Positions 1-10,062 of a stretch of DNA of 64,000 nt are shown here, piece by piece (the stretch's first letter is position 1; every line of letters begins with the position of its first letter). The stretch comes from Alteromonas abrolhosensis. GTDB lineage: Bacteria > Pseudomonadota > Gammaproteobacteria > Enterobacterales > Alteromonadaceae. The position numbers and the translations under genes are program-made. The stretch spans positions 124,001 through 188,000 of the forward strand of contig NZ_MEJH01000003.1 of NCBI RefSeq assembly GCF_001953635.1, written 5' to 3'. Below the pieces are notes generated by a model. The model did no database searches, was not told the origin of the DNA, and worked only from the letters and a program-made list of their open reading frames with translations.

Positions 1-1
1 G

Positions 2-895
2 GTTGAAAAAACTCGACGCTCTGACGAGCTCACCCTGCTTCACACTGCGATAAAGCGAGCAAAGCGACTGTGCGAAGAAGGTGTTACCACCATTGAAGTC
101 AAATCAGGTTACGGGTTGGATTTAGACACTGAAGTGCGTATGTTACGCGTGGCTAAATCCCTTGAGCAGCACCTTCCTGTGAGTATTCAAACTACCTATT
201 TAGGCGCTCACGCCCTGCCCAATGAATTTGCTGAGGACTCAGACGGATATATCGATTTTATTTGCGACGAGGCACTTCCTCATATTGCTTCGCAAACCTT
301 GGCTGACGCCGTTGATGTATTTTGTGAAACCATCGGTTTTTCAACTTCACAAACAGAACGAGTGTTTAGCTGCGCACAGCAGCACGGCTTACCCATTAAA
401 GCTCATGTAGAACAGCTTAGTGACAGCAAAGGCGCAGTGCTAGCAGCTAAGTACGGCGCACTATCGGTAGATCACATTGAATATTTAGCTGACAGCGATA
501 TTCCATTACTTGCCCAAAGTGGCACCGTCGCCGTGCTTTTACCAGGCGCATTTTATTACTTGAGTGAAGTTCAAAAGCCGCCAGTAGACGCCCTAAGGGC
601 GCACAATGTGCCCATAGCATTAGCGACAGACTTTAATCCAGGTAGTTCGCCGTTAGCCTCAATCCTTACCGCGATAAATATGGGGTGTGTGCTGTTTCAA
701 CTTACGCCAGAAGAAGCGCTACGCGGTGCTACTGCTCACGCGGCTAGCGCACTCGGGCTGCACGACCGAGGTGTTATTGAAGCAGGCAAGCTTGCTGACT
801 TAACGCTGTGGGATATCGAAACACCGGCAGAGCTTGCCTATTGTATTAATGGACACCGCCCCATTGCGGTGTTTAAGGAAGGTAAACATGTTTAA
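2..895 (+). CDS. hutI: Imidazolonepropionase (HutI), 5' end outside window
   Basis: HutI hydrolyses 4-imidazolone-5-propionate to N-formimidoyl-L-glutamate, the third step of histidine degradation, in the cytosol. The reading frame is open from base 2, so the N-terminal part lies left of the window; about 297 residues are visible. The family motif KSGYGLDL lies near visible residues 33-40, followed by conserved blocks containing KAHVEQL (metal-binding His) and ALATDFNPGSSP (active-site Asp), typical of HutI in the amidohydrolase superfamily. The C terminus is complete. The stop codon overlaps the start of hutG by 8 bases, so the two genes are co-transcribed and probably translationally coupled. 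A TTG codon at 116 is internal to the GYGLD motif and is not the start. Confidence 0.95.
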   Translation, partial: VEKTRRSDELTLLHTAIKRAKRLCEEGVTTIEVKSGYGLDLDTEVRMLRVAKSLEQHLPVSIQTTYLGAHALPNEFAEDSDGYIDFICDEALPHIASQTLADAVDVFCETIGFSTSQTERVFSCAQQHGLPIKAHVEQLSDSKGAVLAAKYGALSVDHIEYLADSDIPLLAQSGTVAVLLPGAFYYLSEVQKPPVDALRAHNVPIALATDFNPGSSPLASILTAINMGCVLFQLTPEEALRGATAHAASALGLHDRGVIEAGKLADLTLWDIETPAELAYCINGHRPIAVFKEGKHV

Positions 896-1856
896 GTGGC
901 AAGGCAGAATAGACAGTGAAGACGGTGTTGAGGGCCTACGTTGGCATCAAAAAGTTAACGAACTTGAAGTGGGCGAAGATAATTCATTGGCCAACTCCGT
1001 TACCCTTGTTGGTTTTGAAAGTGATTTAGGTGTGGCATTTAACAAAGGCCGCGTAGGTGCAACTGCTGGACCAAACGCTATTCGCCAGGCACTTGCAAAC
1101 TTGCCTTGGCACTGGCCAAACGCATCATTAGCCGATTTAGGGAATGTTACCGCTAAAGAGAACTTAGCCCAGGCACAAACCCAATATGCTGACGCCATTT
1201 GCTATGCGCTCAAGCAAAATGATGGTTTGGTCATCGGTCTGGGAGGGGGACATGAAATTGCATGGGGTAGCTATCAAGGGGTTTTCAATGCTAAGCCCGA
1301 AAGCGCACGCATTGGTATTATTAATTTCGACGCCCATTTTGATTTAAGAAAACCTTCTCCTAACACCAGTTCAGGTACGCCGTTCAGGCAAGTGTATGAG
1401 CACTGCCAGCTACACGATACACCGTTTCATTACGCTTGTTTGGGCGTATCGAAAGCGGCCAATACACCAGCGCTGTTTAACTTTGCCAATACATCCAAGA
1501 CCCGTTATTTAACCGACGTGGCGTTAAATGATGAATCGCTGTGCATGCAACGAATAGATGAGCTGCTATCTCCGATGCTAAAAGGCATCGATGAGCTTTA
1601 CGTCACTGTATGTTTAGATGCATTTCCAGCAGCACAAGCACCTGGCGTTAGCGCGCCCAGTGCATTGGGAATATCCCCCATACTTGTTATCAACACGCTA
1701 CACTTTTTAGCACAGCACCAAAGTACTTACGGGTATCAATGGCGATTGTGTGACGTCGCGGAAATGAACCCCAATTATGATATTGATAGCCGCACAGCAA
1801 AGCTGGCTGCACGGCTAATTTTTGAAGCGGTAGATGCAGTAAGTTCGCACACTTAA
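888..1856 (+). CDS. hutG: Formimidoylglutamase (HutG)
   Basis: HutG belongs to the arginase/ureohydrolase family and splits N-formimidoyl-L-glutamate into glutamate and formamide, ending the histidine route begun by HutI. I chose the ATG at 888 (322 residues) because an AAGGAAGG ribosome-binding site precedes it by 5 bases and the sequence upstream is hutI coding. Manganese-binding motifs are visible: GGGHE at residues 119-123 and DAHFD at 148-152. The third motif, around 240-251, reads TVCLDAFPAAQAP, with Cys242 where most arginase-family enzymes have the first Asp of the DxD pair; Asp244 is kept. The gene is last in the visible hut operon and converges with sstT. Confidence 0.93.
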   Translation: MFKWQGRIDSEDGVEGLRWHQKVNELEVGEDNSLANSVTLVGFESDLGVAFNKGRVGATAGPNAIRQALANLPWHWPNASLADLGNVTAKENLAQAQTQYADAICYALKQNDGLVIGLGGGHEIAWGSYQGVFNAKPESARIGIINFDAHFDLRKPSPNTSSGTPFRQVYEHCQLHDTPFHYACLGVSKAANTPALFNFANTSKTRYLTDVALNDESLCMQRIDELLSPMLKGIDELYVTVCLDAFPAAQAPGVSAPSALGISPILVINTLHFLAQHQSTYGYQWRLCDVAEMNPNYDIDSRTAKLAARLIFEAVDAVSSHT

Positions 1857-1891
1857 ACTGTTTAACGCTTTTATATTTGACGCTTTTATGT

Positions 1892-3112
1892 TTACTGGCC
1901 GCCTGCCCTTTCACACGCAGCGGCGGTAAACAAGACATCGGTAGAGCTATTTAATGCTGTTTCAGCAGAGTCTTGCAGTACGCCAACAATAAAGCCCACC
2001 GCAACCACCTGCATAGCCACTTCATTGGGTATATTAAACAGGCTACAGGCCAGCGGAATAAGCAGTAGCGAACCGCCTGCAACACCTGAACTTCCACATG
2101 CTGATACCGCAGCGATAACGCTTAACAATACAGCAGTAGGGAAATCTACAGAAATTCCCAAGGTATTAACCGCAGCTAGTGTCAACACGGTTATTGTGAT
2201 CGCAGCCCCAGCCATATTAATGGTGGCGCCTAACGGAATAGATACCGAATAGGTGTCCTCATCAAGCTTTAAGCGTTTACAAAGCGCCATGTTTACCGGA
2301 ATATTCGCCGCCGAACTACGGGTGAAAAACGCCGTAATACCGCTTTCTTTCAGGCATTTGAACACCAAAGGATAAGGGTTCTTTTTGGTTGCCAGAAAGA
2401 CTAACAAGGGGTTGGTCACTAGTGCGATAAATAGCATCGCGCCAATCAGTACCGTTAATAAATGAGAGTAGCCAAGCAATGCTTCAAAGCCCGTTGTAGC
2501 AATGGTATTAGCTACCAAGCCGAAAATACCGAAGGGCGCGAGTTTAATAACAAAACCCACCACGGTTGTTACGCTATCTGCCATATTTTGAAGTAGCGCT
2601 TTCGTTGCCTCGCTAGCATGACGTAGACCTAAGCCTAGACCTACAGCCCATGTGAGAATGCCAATGTAATTTCCATTTACTAACGCATTTACCGGGTTAT
2701 CTACCATGTTATAAAGCAAAGTAGTTAGGACTTCCGACACACCTTTCGGCGCAGCTTGGCTAACTTCTGAAGTCACTAAGCTTAAGCTTGTAGGAAAAGC
2801 AAAGCTTGCCAACACGGCTGTGAGCGCGGCCAGTAACGTACCTACAAGGTAGAGCACCAAAACAGGCTTTATGAAGGTTTGCTCGTTTTGCTTGTGGTTG
2901 GCGATGGACGCCATGACTAAAACAAAAACCAATAAAGGAGCAATTGCTTTTAGGGCTTTTACAAATAAGTTACCCAATAGCCCTGCTGATTGAGCAGCTG
3001 AAGGTGAAAAAGTAGCTATCGCAATACCACATACGATACCAATGATAATTTGCAGTACCAAACTGCCATTCATGTAGCGCTGAAACAGGCTCGGGCGTGA
3101 CGTTGAATCCAT
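1892..3112 (-). CDS. sstT: Serine/threonine:Na+ symporter (SstT)
   Basis: This inner-membrane transporter of the dicarboxylate/amino acid:cation symporter family takes up serine and threonine with sodium. The protein matches Escherichia coli SstT closely from memory, including [37 protein letters not shown] and the C-terminal [20 protein letters not shown] block that forms the substrate and sodium site. Eight or more hydrophobic segments are visible. I chose the ATG at 3112 (406 residues) because the sequence that follows aligns with the E. coli N terminus; an in-frame ATG at 3148 would add 12 hydrophilic residues. Neither has a strong ribosome-binding site. The gene stands alone, converging with hutG. 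Confidence 0.93.
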   Translation of the reverse strand: MDSTSRPSLFQRYMNGSLVLQIIIGIVCGIAIATFSPSAAQSAGLLGNLFVKALKAIAPLLVFVLVMASIANHKQNEQTFIKPVLVLYLVGTLLAALTAVLASFAFPTSLSLVTSEVSQAAPKGVSEVLTTLLYNMVDNPVNALVNGNYIGILTWAVGLGLGLRHASEATKALLQNMADSVTTVVGFVIKLAPFGIFGLVANTIATTGFEALLGYSHLLTVLIGAMLFIALVTNPLLVFLATKKNPYPLVFKCLKESGITAFFTRSSAANIPVNMALCKRLKLDEDTYSVSIPLGATINMAGAAITITVLTLAAVNTLGISVDFPTAVLLSVIAAVSACGSSGVAGGSLLLIPLACSLFNIPNEVAMQVVAVGFIVGVLQDSAETALNSSTDVLFTAAACERAGGQ

Positions 3113-3226
3113 AAATGCTGGTCCATTATTATTTTGACGACGCACCATAAAGGATTACGTTACACAAATGAACCTGTTTGGTCTTAGTTACTCGCAAATA
3201 ACCGTATGCTTGCCGTTTATGAGGGT

Positions 3227-4648
3227 TTACATGCCTTCAAGTACCTTTTGCGTATAAGACGTCCACTGGTATAGAGGAAGCTCTCCATCAATATAATAGT
3301 CTGGCTGAATGCCTACCCCATCAATGGCCATGTGGGGAATACGCAAACTTTTGGTTAAACTGTAATGTAAGGTAAAAGTACCGCTCGGCGAATCAATTTG
3401 ATACATGTTAGAGATATCGAGTACACCTGCGGTGGTTTGTCCAAACAACTTTACTTTTTTGCTTTGCTTAGCCGCCAGCAAAAACTGTTCTGCGGTACTG
3501 CCATTACTTGAATCAACGAGTACGCCAATACTTTTTGGCAGAGGTTCGATTTTATCGAATGTCTCCACCGTTACGTCGTCATCAATGTTGATGTAGCTGC
3601 CGATGTGTTGCTGAAGAATGTCGTACCCGTCTTTTGCCCACTGCTTTTCTTCTTCACTAAAATGAGGGTTTTCCAAAAAGCCAAGCATTCTAGAGTTGTT
3701 AAGCTCAGTAGATAAATATTCCATGCCTACAGTGCGAATAGGGTTGGTATATAAAATAGGGAGTAAAGACGCATAGCTTACGTCACTACCACCACCGTTT
3801 CCTCGGATGTCGATAATGAGGTTTTCAGTGTTTAAAATCGTATCCAGGTGCTTAGCGATAACCGCGTCGATGTCTTTTTTGAAGGCATGATCGAAAGCCG
3901 GTATGCGAACTAACACAGTGTTCTCTGAAACTTTCTCGAATAGCGGAGCTTTTGTACTAAGCAGGCGAACATAGCGTGTTATTTCAGGGGATGATTCTTG
4001 TCGCGGTTCCTCACGCGACATAACAATAAAGCTATTGCCCAACACCACTTCATTGTTACCCAAGTACGTAATGGTATCGATTTGTCGGGCGGAGTGATCG
4101 CCCATAAAAAACGTCACTTTCTCAGTATTGCTGTCTGCAGGGTCGTTAAGGATGAACTTTACTTGTCCCGCCTTCCATGACGGATTAGTACTTTCAACGA
4201 TATAAGCTTTATGGACATTACCTTCTTTTTTTAACGCAACTGTATAGCTTGAGAATTGCCAAATCCCTTCAAGAGTTTCGTCACGTTTGCTTTTTAAATA
4301 TTGTTTAAATGCCGATAAATCGAAATCATGCGCTACCGATTCGCGTACCGTTTCTTCTGAACCATTTGTATTTAGTACAAGACCAACATGCCCCTTGCGA
4401 AAAAACGTAAGCCAGTCGCGAAGCACAGTTTGGCATTGCGCTTCGTTCTTCGCGCTTTGTACCCGAGCCAAGATGGCATTATTGTGGGCGGAATAAAGGT
4501 CCTGCCCTTTTTTCTCTACGCTATATTGAAAACCAGCATCGTTGTTTTCAAACGTGCTCTTTAGCCATGCAAACTCACTTTCACATTGAAAGGTACTACC
4601 AAACGAACAGAAAGAGGCAAAAAGAGGGAGTATCGCAAATCGTTTCAC
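3227..4648 (-). CDS. Secreted S41 family peptidase
   Basis: This is a 473-residue exported protein with a GTG start and an N-terminal signal sequence (about residues 1-20), followed by a long N-terminal domain and a C-terminal S41 (C-terminal processing/tricorn-like) protease domain. The S41 fold is shown by NLIIDIRGNGGGSD near residue 280 and by GVLVDSSNGSTAEQFLLAA, where Ser384 is the probable nucleophile, followed by LFGQTTAGVLD. No PDZ domain is obvious. The likely role is periplasmic or extracellular peptide cleavage; the substrate cannot be inferred. Cys22 follows SFGSTFQ, which is not a convincing lipobox. The gene is monocistronic between sstT and sbcC on the same strand. Confidence 0.82.
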   Translation of the reverse strand: MKRFAILPLFASFCSFGSTFQCESEFAWLKSTFENNDAGFQYSVEKKGQDLYSAHNNAILARVQSAKNEAQCQTVLRDWLTFFRKGHVGLVLNTNGSEETVRESVAHDFDLSAFKQYLKSKRDETLEGIWQFSSYTVALKKEGNVHKAYIVESTNPSWKAGQVKFILNDPADSNTEKVTFFMGDHSARQIDTITYLGNNEVVLGNSFIVMSREEPRQESSPEITRYVRLLSTKAPLFEKVSENTVLVRIPAFDHAFKKDIDAVIAKHLDTILNTENLIIDIRGNGGGSDVSYASLLPILYTNPIRTVGMEYLSTELNNSRMLGFLENPHFSEEEKQWAKDGYDILQQHIGSYINIDDDVTVETFDKIEPLPKSIGVLVDSSNGSTAEQFLLAAKQSKKVKLFGQTTAGVLDISNMYQIDSPSGTFTLHYSLTKSLRIPHMAIDGVGIQPDYYIDGELPLYQWTSYTQKVLEGM

Positions 4649-4773
4649 TAAATATGATGTCCATATCTACTTTTAATAACGATAAAGTATCATAAAACTA
4701 TGATCTTGCGAGCATTTACCGCGCATATACTTGTAAGCAAACGTTTTAGCTACTAATCCCTAAAGCGGTGAGT

Positions 4774-7700
4774 TCACCCCACCGCATAAGGTTTTTCTAG
4801 CGCACTTAACCCCACACCGTTGCGTTTAATCACTTTAAGCTGAGTAGGAATACGCTCTTTCATGGCTTCAATATGGCTTATCACACCAATCATTTTTCCG
4901 CTGGCATTTAGGTTGTCTAGCGCATCAAGGGCCACATCTAAAGTTTCAGCATCAAGGGTGCCAAAGCCTTCATCTAAAAACAGCGAATCGATACTGGTCT
5001 TGTGACTGACCAAGTCAGATAAAGCTAATGCCAGCGCTAGGCTCACTAAGAAACTTTCTCCGCCAGACAGGGTTTTGGTATCTCGCACTACGTCACCTTG
5101 CCAGGTGTCTAATACACTTAAACCCAACCCTTCATTTTCTTTTCGAATTAGCTGATAGCGACCGTGTAATTTATCAAGCTGCTGATTTGCAAGCTGCACT
5201 AAGTTGTCCAGAGTAAGCCCTTGAGCAAAACGTCTGAATTTGTCGCCGCTGGCCGAACCAATTAACGAGTGCAGGTAAGTAATATCGTCGTAATAGGCCT
5301 CAAACGCGGCCATCTCATCCACAAGCTGCTGCTGCCTTTCGCGGGCTTGATTGTTAGCGCTTAGCTGCTGTTCTATTTGCCCTAAAGACGATAACAGCGT
5401 GTCACGCTGCTGAGCTTGCTGGGTAATTTTCGTATCGAGCCACTGTGCACCGTGCTCTTCTAACTCGCTCTGCCACAATGCTGCGTTAGTATGGGCTTTT
5501 AGCGATTGTTGGGTAGCTAGCGCGTTTTCTAGCTTTAAGTCCGCTTGTTGTTTTTGCTGAGTTAATCGCTTTTGCAGTTCAAGCAAGGTGTTGCGGGCAT
5601 CTTCGTCTAAAAGGGCATTGCTAAACGCGTGCTCATCGGCAAATGGGCTGCTCGCCAACTGACGGCTAAAGTGCTCTGTTGCCTCTGAAAGTGCCTGCTC
5701 TTTTTCGCGCATTTGCTCATTAAGCTGGGCAATTTCTGCTTCTAAACGAGACAAAATAGTGTCCGTTTGTTGCAGGCGAGATTTGCATTCATTTACATTT
5801 CGCTCAGCGTGTTCTTGGGCAGCGCTTGCCTTATTTCTGGTTTCAGCAATATTGCCTTCAGGGAATACGGTTGAGCGCGAGTCTCGCAGCGCCTTTAGGC
5901 TATTATCTAGCTGCAGAAGCTCTTCGCATACGCCCTTAAGCTGATTCTCAGCGCTTTCGATATCACGACTGACCACAAGCAAGGCGCTACTTACCCCTTG
6001 CAACTCATCTTTAAGTTTGGCGTGTAGCTGATGATTGTGTTTATAAGTTTTTAGCGCTTCGGCTTTTTCATTTAACCACGTGGCAATTCCATCAATAGAC
6101 AGGTTGTGAATATCAGCACCGTGCGCCGTCATAGTCTCGCTGAGCGCTAAAATACCATCGTTAACCCTTTTTGTTTTGTTCTCCAACTCTGTATTACGTT
6201 CGGTAAGTTGCTTTTCAAAGGTTTCGCGCTGCTGCAGAGAAACTGCAAGTTCTGACTGCTTGGCTTGTAATGCCTGTTGCGCTTCATTTTTAGCCTGCAG
6301 TGCAGCATTTAGAGCTTGCTCGCACTCTTCTAAACGCGTTAATTGAGCACTAATATCATCGAGACGAGTTTTAAACTGCTGGGTAAATTGAGCGACGCTT
6401 TGCGATGTATTAATGTCGACCTTTTCAAAACTCGATATATCAGCGCTAAGTACGCTTGAAATCTGCTGCCACTTTTCTAGCAGCGTATCTCGTTGCCCGC
6501 TTGCCTGTTCTAGCTGCTTATTAACCTGAGCAAGAGTGAATTCAGTTTGTGTAACACTTTCTTTTGCCCGCGCCCCCTGCTGCTCAATATCATCTAACTG
6601 CTGCTTTAAGCTATCTCGCTTTTGGATAGTTTCAGGTACATCAATAACCACGCTAGACGTGGTGTGTTCGTTAGCCCCACAGACAGGGCATGGCTCGCCA
6701 CTTTTTAACTGTGCGCGCAGGTGCGCCACTTCAGCATCCAAGGCAATAAGCGCCTCTATGTCTTTTAAATTACTACGAGTTTGCTTGTAAGCATCAACCA
6801 AGGCTTGGCGGTCAGATTGCTGCTGAGCTAGTTTCTTCGCTAAGTCTTCCTTTTGCGCACCCAGCGATACTTTCTCTTGTTCTAGTGCCAAATATTGCTG
6901 TTGAATATGCCCTATCTGTAATACGTTATCCCAATGATGAAGCTTGGTATCACGCTCTTGCTGAAGGCTTGCTTTACTGGTTGCATTAGCACTATTAGTA
7001 TCACTTGGTTTGTCAGATAGCGCGGCCTGAAGTGCCTTTTCGCACTTGGCTACTTGCGCGTTTTTGTCATCGAAGGTCTGCGTTAACGCGCTTAACGACT
7101 CATTTGTTTTTGCGATAGCGTCATCTAGGGATGAAAGCGCCTGACGATGATTATTTACGCTTTGTGTCAGTGTTTCTAACTGCTTTTTATCATGTTCAAT
7201 ATGGCGCGCCGTTTCACTCCAGCCACTTATAAATTCCGCTATGCCGCTAAGTGATTGATGTTCACGTAAGTAGGTTTCCAGTTCACCAAGCTTGGTCTTG
7301 TTATCTGCCGAAGCGTTTTCGATTTCTGTGCGCTTTAGCGTTAACGCGTTTATTGATTGCTTTAAACGTGCCGCGTTTTCGTTTGCTTTTTGCTGTTCAG
7401 TAGTGAGCTGCGCTATTTGGTTATCTAGCGGAACTACCTGCTCATTTATGCGCTTTTCAAGCTCACTGCTTTGTTGCTTTGTAAGAACTAACGCTTGTTC
7501 AGCGTTGGTCACTTCCAAACTGAGCTGTGCCTTTTGCGATTTTAAGTCTGGCAACTGGGCTGCTTTCTCTTCAAGCCTTTCTTTATAACGGGTTACGTCT
7601 TGCTGAAGCCCGTTTCTTTGCAAAAATGGCAGGCGAAGCTTTTCAGCTGGCTCACTTTGGGTTAGGAGTTCAAGCTCATGCTTCGCCTCATTGATGGCGT

Positions 7701-8511
7701 TATTCGCGCTCTGCTGCGCTTCACTGGCTTCTTTAATGGAGAGCTCATTGGCGTTAAACGCTTGTTGCCACTGCTGTTGCTTTTGTAACTGAACAAGTGT
7801 TTGGTTAGACGTTGCGACTTGGCTCTTGGTTTGTGCTTGCTCTTCTTCAAGCTGGGTGATTTGCTCGTCGCTAAGCAAGGTTACGCCTTCTAGCTTTATC
7901 GCAAACTCTTTTTTCTTTTGTTTAGCGTCACTAAATTGCTGATGTACTGCCTGTGATATCTGCCCGTAAATTTCGGTGCCAGTTAACTCTTCAAGCAGCT
8001 CGGCTCGGTCGGCCTCGTTAGCATTTAAAAACGCAGCAAAATCCCCTTGCGACAACATCATAGACTTGGTGAAACGGGCAAAGTTAAGACCAGTCAGCTT
8101 TTCAATCTCTTCGCTTTTCGGCCTAACTTGGGTAGCCAATACCTTGCCGCTTTCAACTTCGGCCAGCTCAACATCGGCACTTTGCAGGTTACCGTCAACT
8201 TTCCCTCTGGCCCGACGCATACTCCAAAACGCACGGTATGCTTTCCCTTTAATATCGAACTCAACCTCCGCCAAACACTCCGCCGTGCCGCGGGTCATGA
8301 TGTCGTTGTTAGACGTTGAAATTGGCCCCAAGCGAGGGGTTTGGTGATAAAGCGCTAAACAAATGGCATCAAGTAGGGTGGTTTTACCTGCCCCTGTTGG
8401 ACCCGTGATAGCAAACAGGCCATTGTCGATAAACGGCGACTGGGTAAAATCTATCTTCCACTCCCCTTTTAAGGCGTTTAGATTTTTAAGGCGTAAGGTC
8501 AATATTCTCAT
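4774..8511 (-). CDS. sbcC: Exonuclease subunit SbcC (Rad50-like ATPase)
   Basis: SbcC is the SMC-like ATPase of the SbcCD nuclease, which cuts DNA hairpins and blocked DNA ends. The 1245-residue protein has a Walker A motif GPTGAGKT at residues 37-44, long coiled coils rich in Gln, Leu and Glu, a zinc hook CPVC at residues 608-611 in the middle, an ABC signature LSGGES near 1145 and a Walker B SLFLDEGFGTLD near 1175. This is the full Rad50/SbcC architecture and length is slightly above the E. coli protein. It starts 3 bases after the sbcD stop codon, so the two genes form one operon. Confidence 0.96.
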   Translation of the reverse strand: MRILTLRLKNLNALKGEWKIDFTQSPFIDNGLFAITGPTGAGKTTLLDAICLALYHQTPRLGPISTSNNDIMTRGTAECLAEVEFDIKGKAYRAFWSMRRARGKVDGNLQSADVELAEVESGKVLATQVRPKSEEIEKLTGLNFARFTKSMMLSQGDFAAFLNANEADRAELLEELTGTEIYGQISQAVHQQFSDAKQKKKEFAIKLEGVTLLSDEQITQLEEEQAQTKSQVATSNQTLVQLQKQQQWQQAFNANELSIKEASEAQQSANNAINEAKHELELLTQSEPAEKLRLPFLQRNGLQQDVTRYKERLEEKAAQLPDLKSQKAQLSLEVTNAEQALVLTKQQSSELEKRINEQVVPLDNQIAQLTTEQQKANENAARLKQSINALTLKRTEIENASADNKTKLGELETYLREHQSLSGIAEFISGWSETARHIEHDKKQLETLTQSVNNHRQALSSLDDAIAKTNESLSALTQTFDDKNAQVAKCEKALQAALSDKPSDTNSANATSKASLQQERDTKLHHWDNVLQIGHIQQQYLALEQEKVSLGAQKEDLAKKLAQQQSDRQALVDAYKQTRSNLKDIEALIALDAEVAHLRAQLKSGEPCPVCGANEHTTSSVVIDVPETIQKRDSLKQQLDDIEQQGARAKESVTQTEFTLAQVNKQLEQASGQRDTLLEKWQQISSVLSADISSFEKVDINTSQSVAQFTQQFKTRLDDISAQLTRLEECEQALNAALQAKNEAQQALQAKQSELAVSLQQRETFEKQLTERNTELENKTKRVNDGILALSETMTAHGADIHNLSIDGIATWLNEKAEALKTYKHNHQLHAKLKDELQGVSSALLVVSRDIESAENQLKGVCEELLQLDNSLKALRDSRSTVFPEGNIAETRNKASAAQEHAERNVNECKSRLQQTDTILSRLEAEIAQLNEQMREKEQALSEATEHFSRQLASSPFADEHAFSNALLDEDARNTLLELQKRLTQQKQQADLKLENALATQQSLKAHTNAALWQSELEEHGAQWLDTKITQQAQQRDTLLSSLGQIEQQLSANNQARERQQQLVDEMAAFEAYYDDITYLHSLIGSASGDKFRRFAQGLTLDNLVQLANQQLDKLHGRYQLIRKENEGLGLSVLDTWQGDVVRDTKTLSGGESFLVSLALALALSDLVSHKTSIDSLFLDEGFGTLDAETLDVALDALDNLNASGKMIGVISHIEAMKERIPTQLKVIKRNGVGLSALEKPYAVG

Positions 8512-8514
8512 TTA

Positions 8515-10062
8515 TTACTCGCCTTTGTTTTCTGTTGTGTTTGCCAATGGTGCCTCTACTGATACTTCAGCATCTTCATCATTGGTATGCACCCGCTCTA
8601 GCGCTTCATTGAACAGCTGCCTTATCCGATTTATGCGTGAAGCGCTTTTCTCTGAACCTGCTTCTTCCATTGCTCGGGGGCTTTGGTCGTCATCTAGCAG
8701 GGTTCCTTGTGCCGACTCAGTTGGTGCCGACTCACTTGGTACCGACTCACTTGGTACCGGCTCACTTGTTGGATTATCTTCTATGCTCTCCAATGCCAAA
8801 CGCGCTTCAAATACATCGTTTACTGATAGTTCACTAAGCTGAACGTTTTGCTTTTCCGTTAAGCTATTTACTGTGCGCTTACGCTTGCGTTTCAACTGTA
8901 AAATCTCAGCGTTTTTCCCTTCTAACAAGCCCTGAATACGCTGCTGTAGATCAGTCAGATAGTCTTCTGTTTCAACCTCAATGCATAGCCACACGGGCTC
9001 TTGAGGACTAATGGCGTTATCCGTTGCGCTAAGGGCTTTATCCACTTCGCTAAGGGCTTTATCTACTTCATCCAATTCGCTAACGGCATCATCTGTGTGA
9101 GAAGCTAACGCGATAGCCTTGCTTTCATTAATGGCCGCCTCTATAGCTTTTAAGTCGCCTTTTATTACTTCCATCGCCTGAAAGCGCGGTACAGGAAGCG
9201 TTGAGATAGTTGGCGTTGTGCTTTCAGATTCAAACGTTACCAACACTACTTGCTTTTGCGTGTTTAGCTCATCAAAACTTAGCGGTATGGGTGAGCCTGA
9301 ATAGCGAATGTGTTCTGTCTTAGCCACTTTCTGTGGCCTGTGAATATGCCCAAGTGCAACGTAATCGGCGGGCGGAAACCCTTTGGCGTCAAAGCCTTCA
9401 AGGGTGCCAATGTAGATATCACGCACACTTTCTGACTGACTCACGCCTAAAGCGGTTAAGTGCCCGGTAGCAATAATAGGAATAGCAGCGCTATTTTTAC
9501 TGCCCTGTTCTGCTTGTTTTTCTTCAATTGAAGCGCGCAGTGACAGGGCTTCATTATAAAGCGCCCCATAATGCTGCTTTATCGCATCGCCCAGTGCTTG
9601 ACGCTTGTCAGTGCCGCTTTGCCCTGCCTCACTGACAAGCACATCACGTGGACGAATAAAGGGTACGGCACACAGTACGGCACTGGGCTGCCCATTGCGA
9701 TCGTTAAGCGTAATGACTTGTTCACTTAAATCGCCGTATGTACTGGCTATTACGTGGCTATTTAAGTACTTCAGTAGCGCCTTACTTTCGTTTAATACCG
9801 ACACTGAATCGTGATTTCCCCCCAGCACCACCAATGTACACTGCATGCCCTGTAGCTCACCAATAAACGCATGGTAAAGCTCTCTGGCGTAGCTAGGCGG
9901 CGTGCCTGTGTCGAACACATCACCCGCGACAATAATCGCATCGATTTGATGCGCTTCTACTTGTTGAAGAAGCCATTTAAGGAAAGCGGCATGTTCATTT
10001 TTGCGACTTTTCGTAAAAAAACTCTGACCTAAATGCCAGTCAGACGTATGCAATATTTTCAT
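8515..10062 (-). CDS. sbcD: Exonuclease subunit SbcD (Mre11-like nuclease) with long C-terminal tail
   Basis: SbcD is the metallophosphoesterase subunit that cuts DNA in the SbcCD complex. I chose the ATG at 10062 (515 residues) because MKILHTSDWHLGQ matches the start of E. coli SbcD; an in-frame ATG at 10107 would add 15 residues. Metal-binding motifs are visible: DWHLGQ, IIVAGDVFDTG, LGGNHDS and the later TGHLT and ALGHIHRPQ. E. coli SbcD is about 400 residues, so this one is over 100 longer. The extra length is an acidic insert near residues 330-360 and a tail rich in Ser, Glu and Pro, both containing short tandem repeats. sbcC follows 3 bases downstream. Confidence 0.95.
   Translation of the reverse strand: MKILHTSDWHLGQSFFTKSRKNEHAAFLKWLLQQVEAHQIDAIIVAGDVFDTGTPPSYARELYHAFIGELQGMQCTLVVLGGNHDSVSVLNESKALLKYLNSHVIASTYGDLSEQVITLNDRNGQPSAVLCAVPFIRPRDVLVSEAGQSGTDKRQALGDAIKQHYGALYNEALSLRASIEEKQAEQGSKNSAAIPIIATGHLTALGVSQSESVRDIYIGTLEGFDAKGFPPADYVALGHIHRPQKVAKTEHIRYSGSPIPLSFDELNTQKQVVLVTFESESTTPTISTLPVPRFQAMEVIKGDLKAIEAAINESKAIALASHTDDAVSELDEVDKALSEVDKALSATDNAISPQEPVWLCIEVETEDYLTDLQQRIQGLLEGKNAEILQLKRKRKRTVNSLTEKQNVQLSELSVNDVFEARLALESIEDNPTSEPVPSESVPSESAPTESAQGTLLDDDQSPRAMEEAGSEKSASRINRIRQLFNEALERVHTNDEDAEVSVEAPLANTTENKGE
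8709..8768. repeat. Four tandem 15-bp repeats inside sbcD
   Basis: Four copies of a 15-base unit close to GTACCGACTCACTTG lie end to end, differing by one or two bases each. On the coding strand they encode four pentapeptides related to SESVP in the C-terminal tail of SbcD. The unit length keeps the frame, so copy-number change would not break the gene. Confidence 0.9.
9027..9068. repeat. Two tandem 21-bp repeats inside sbcD
   Basis: Two copies of a 21-base unit, differing at one base (CGCTAAGGGCTTTATC then C/T ACTT), lie head to tail. They encode a doubled EVDKALS heptapeptide in an acidic insert of SbcD before the conserved C-terminal part. This is in frame and looks like a recent local duplication. 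Confidence 0.85.

Noticed and set aside
8709-8768. Possible CRISPR-like array
   Set aside because: The repeats are 15 bases, have no spacers, and lie inside the sbcD coding frame.
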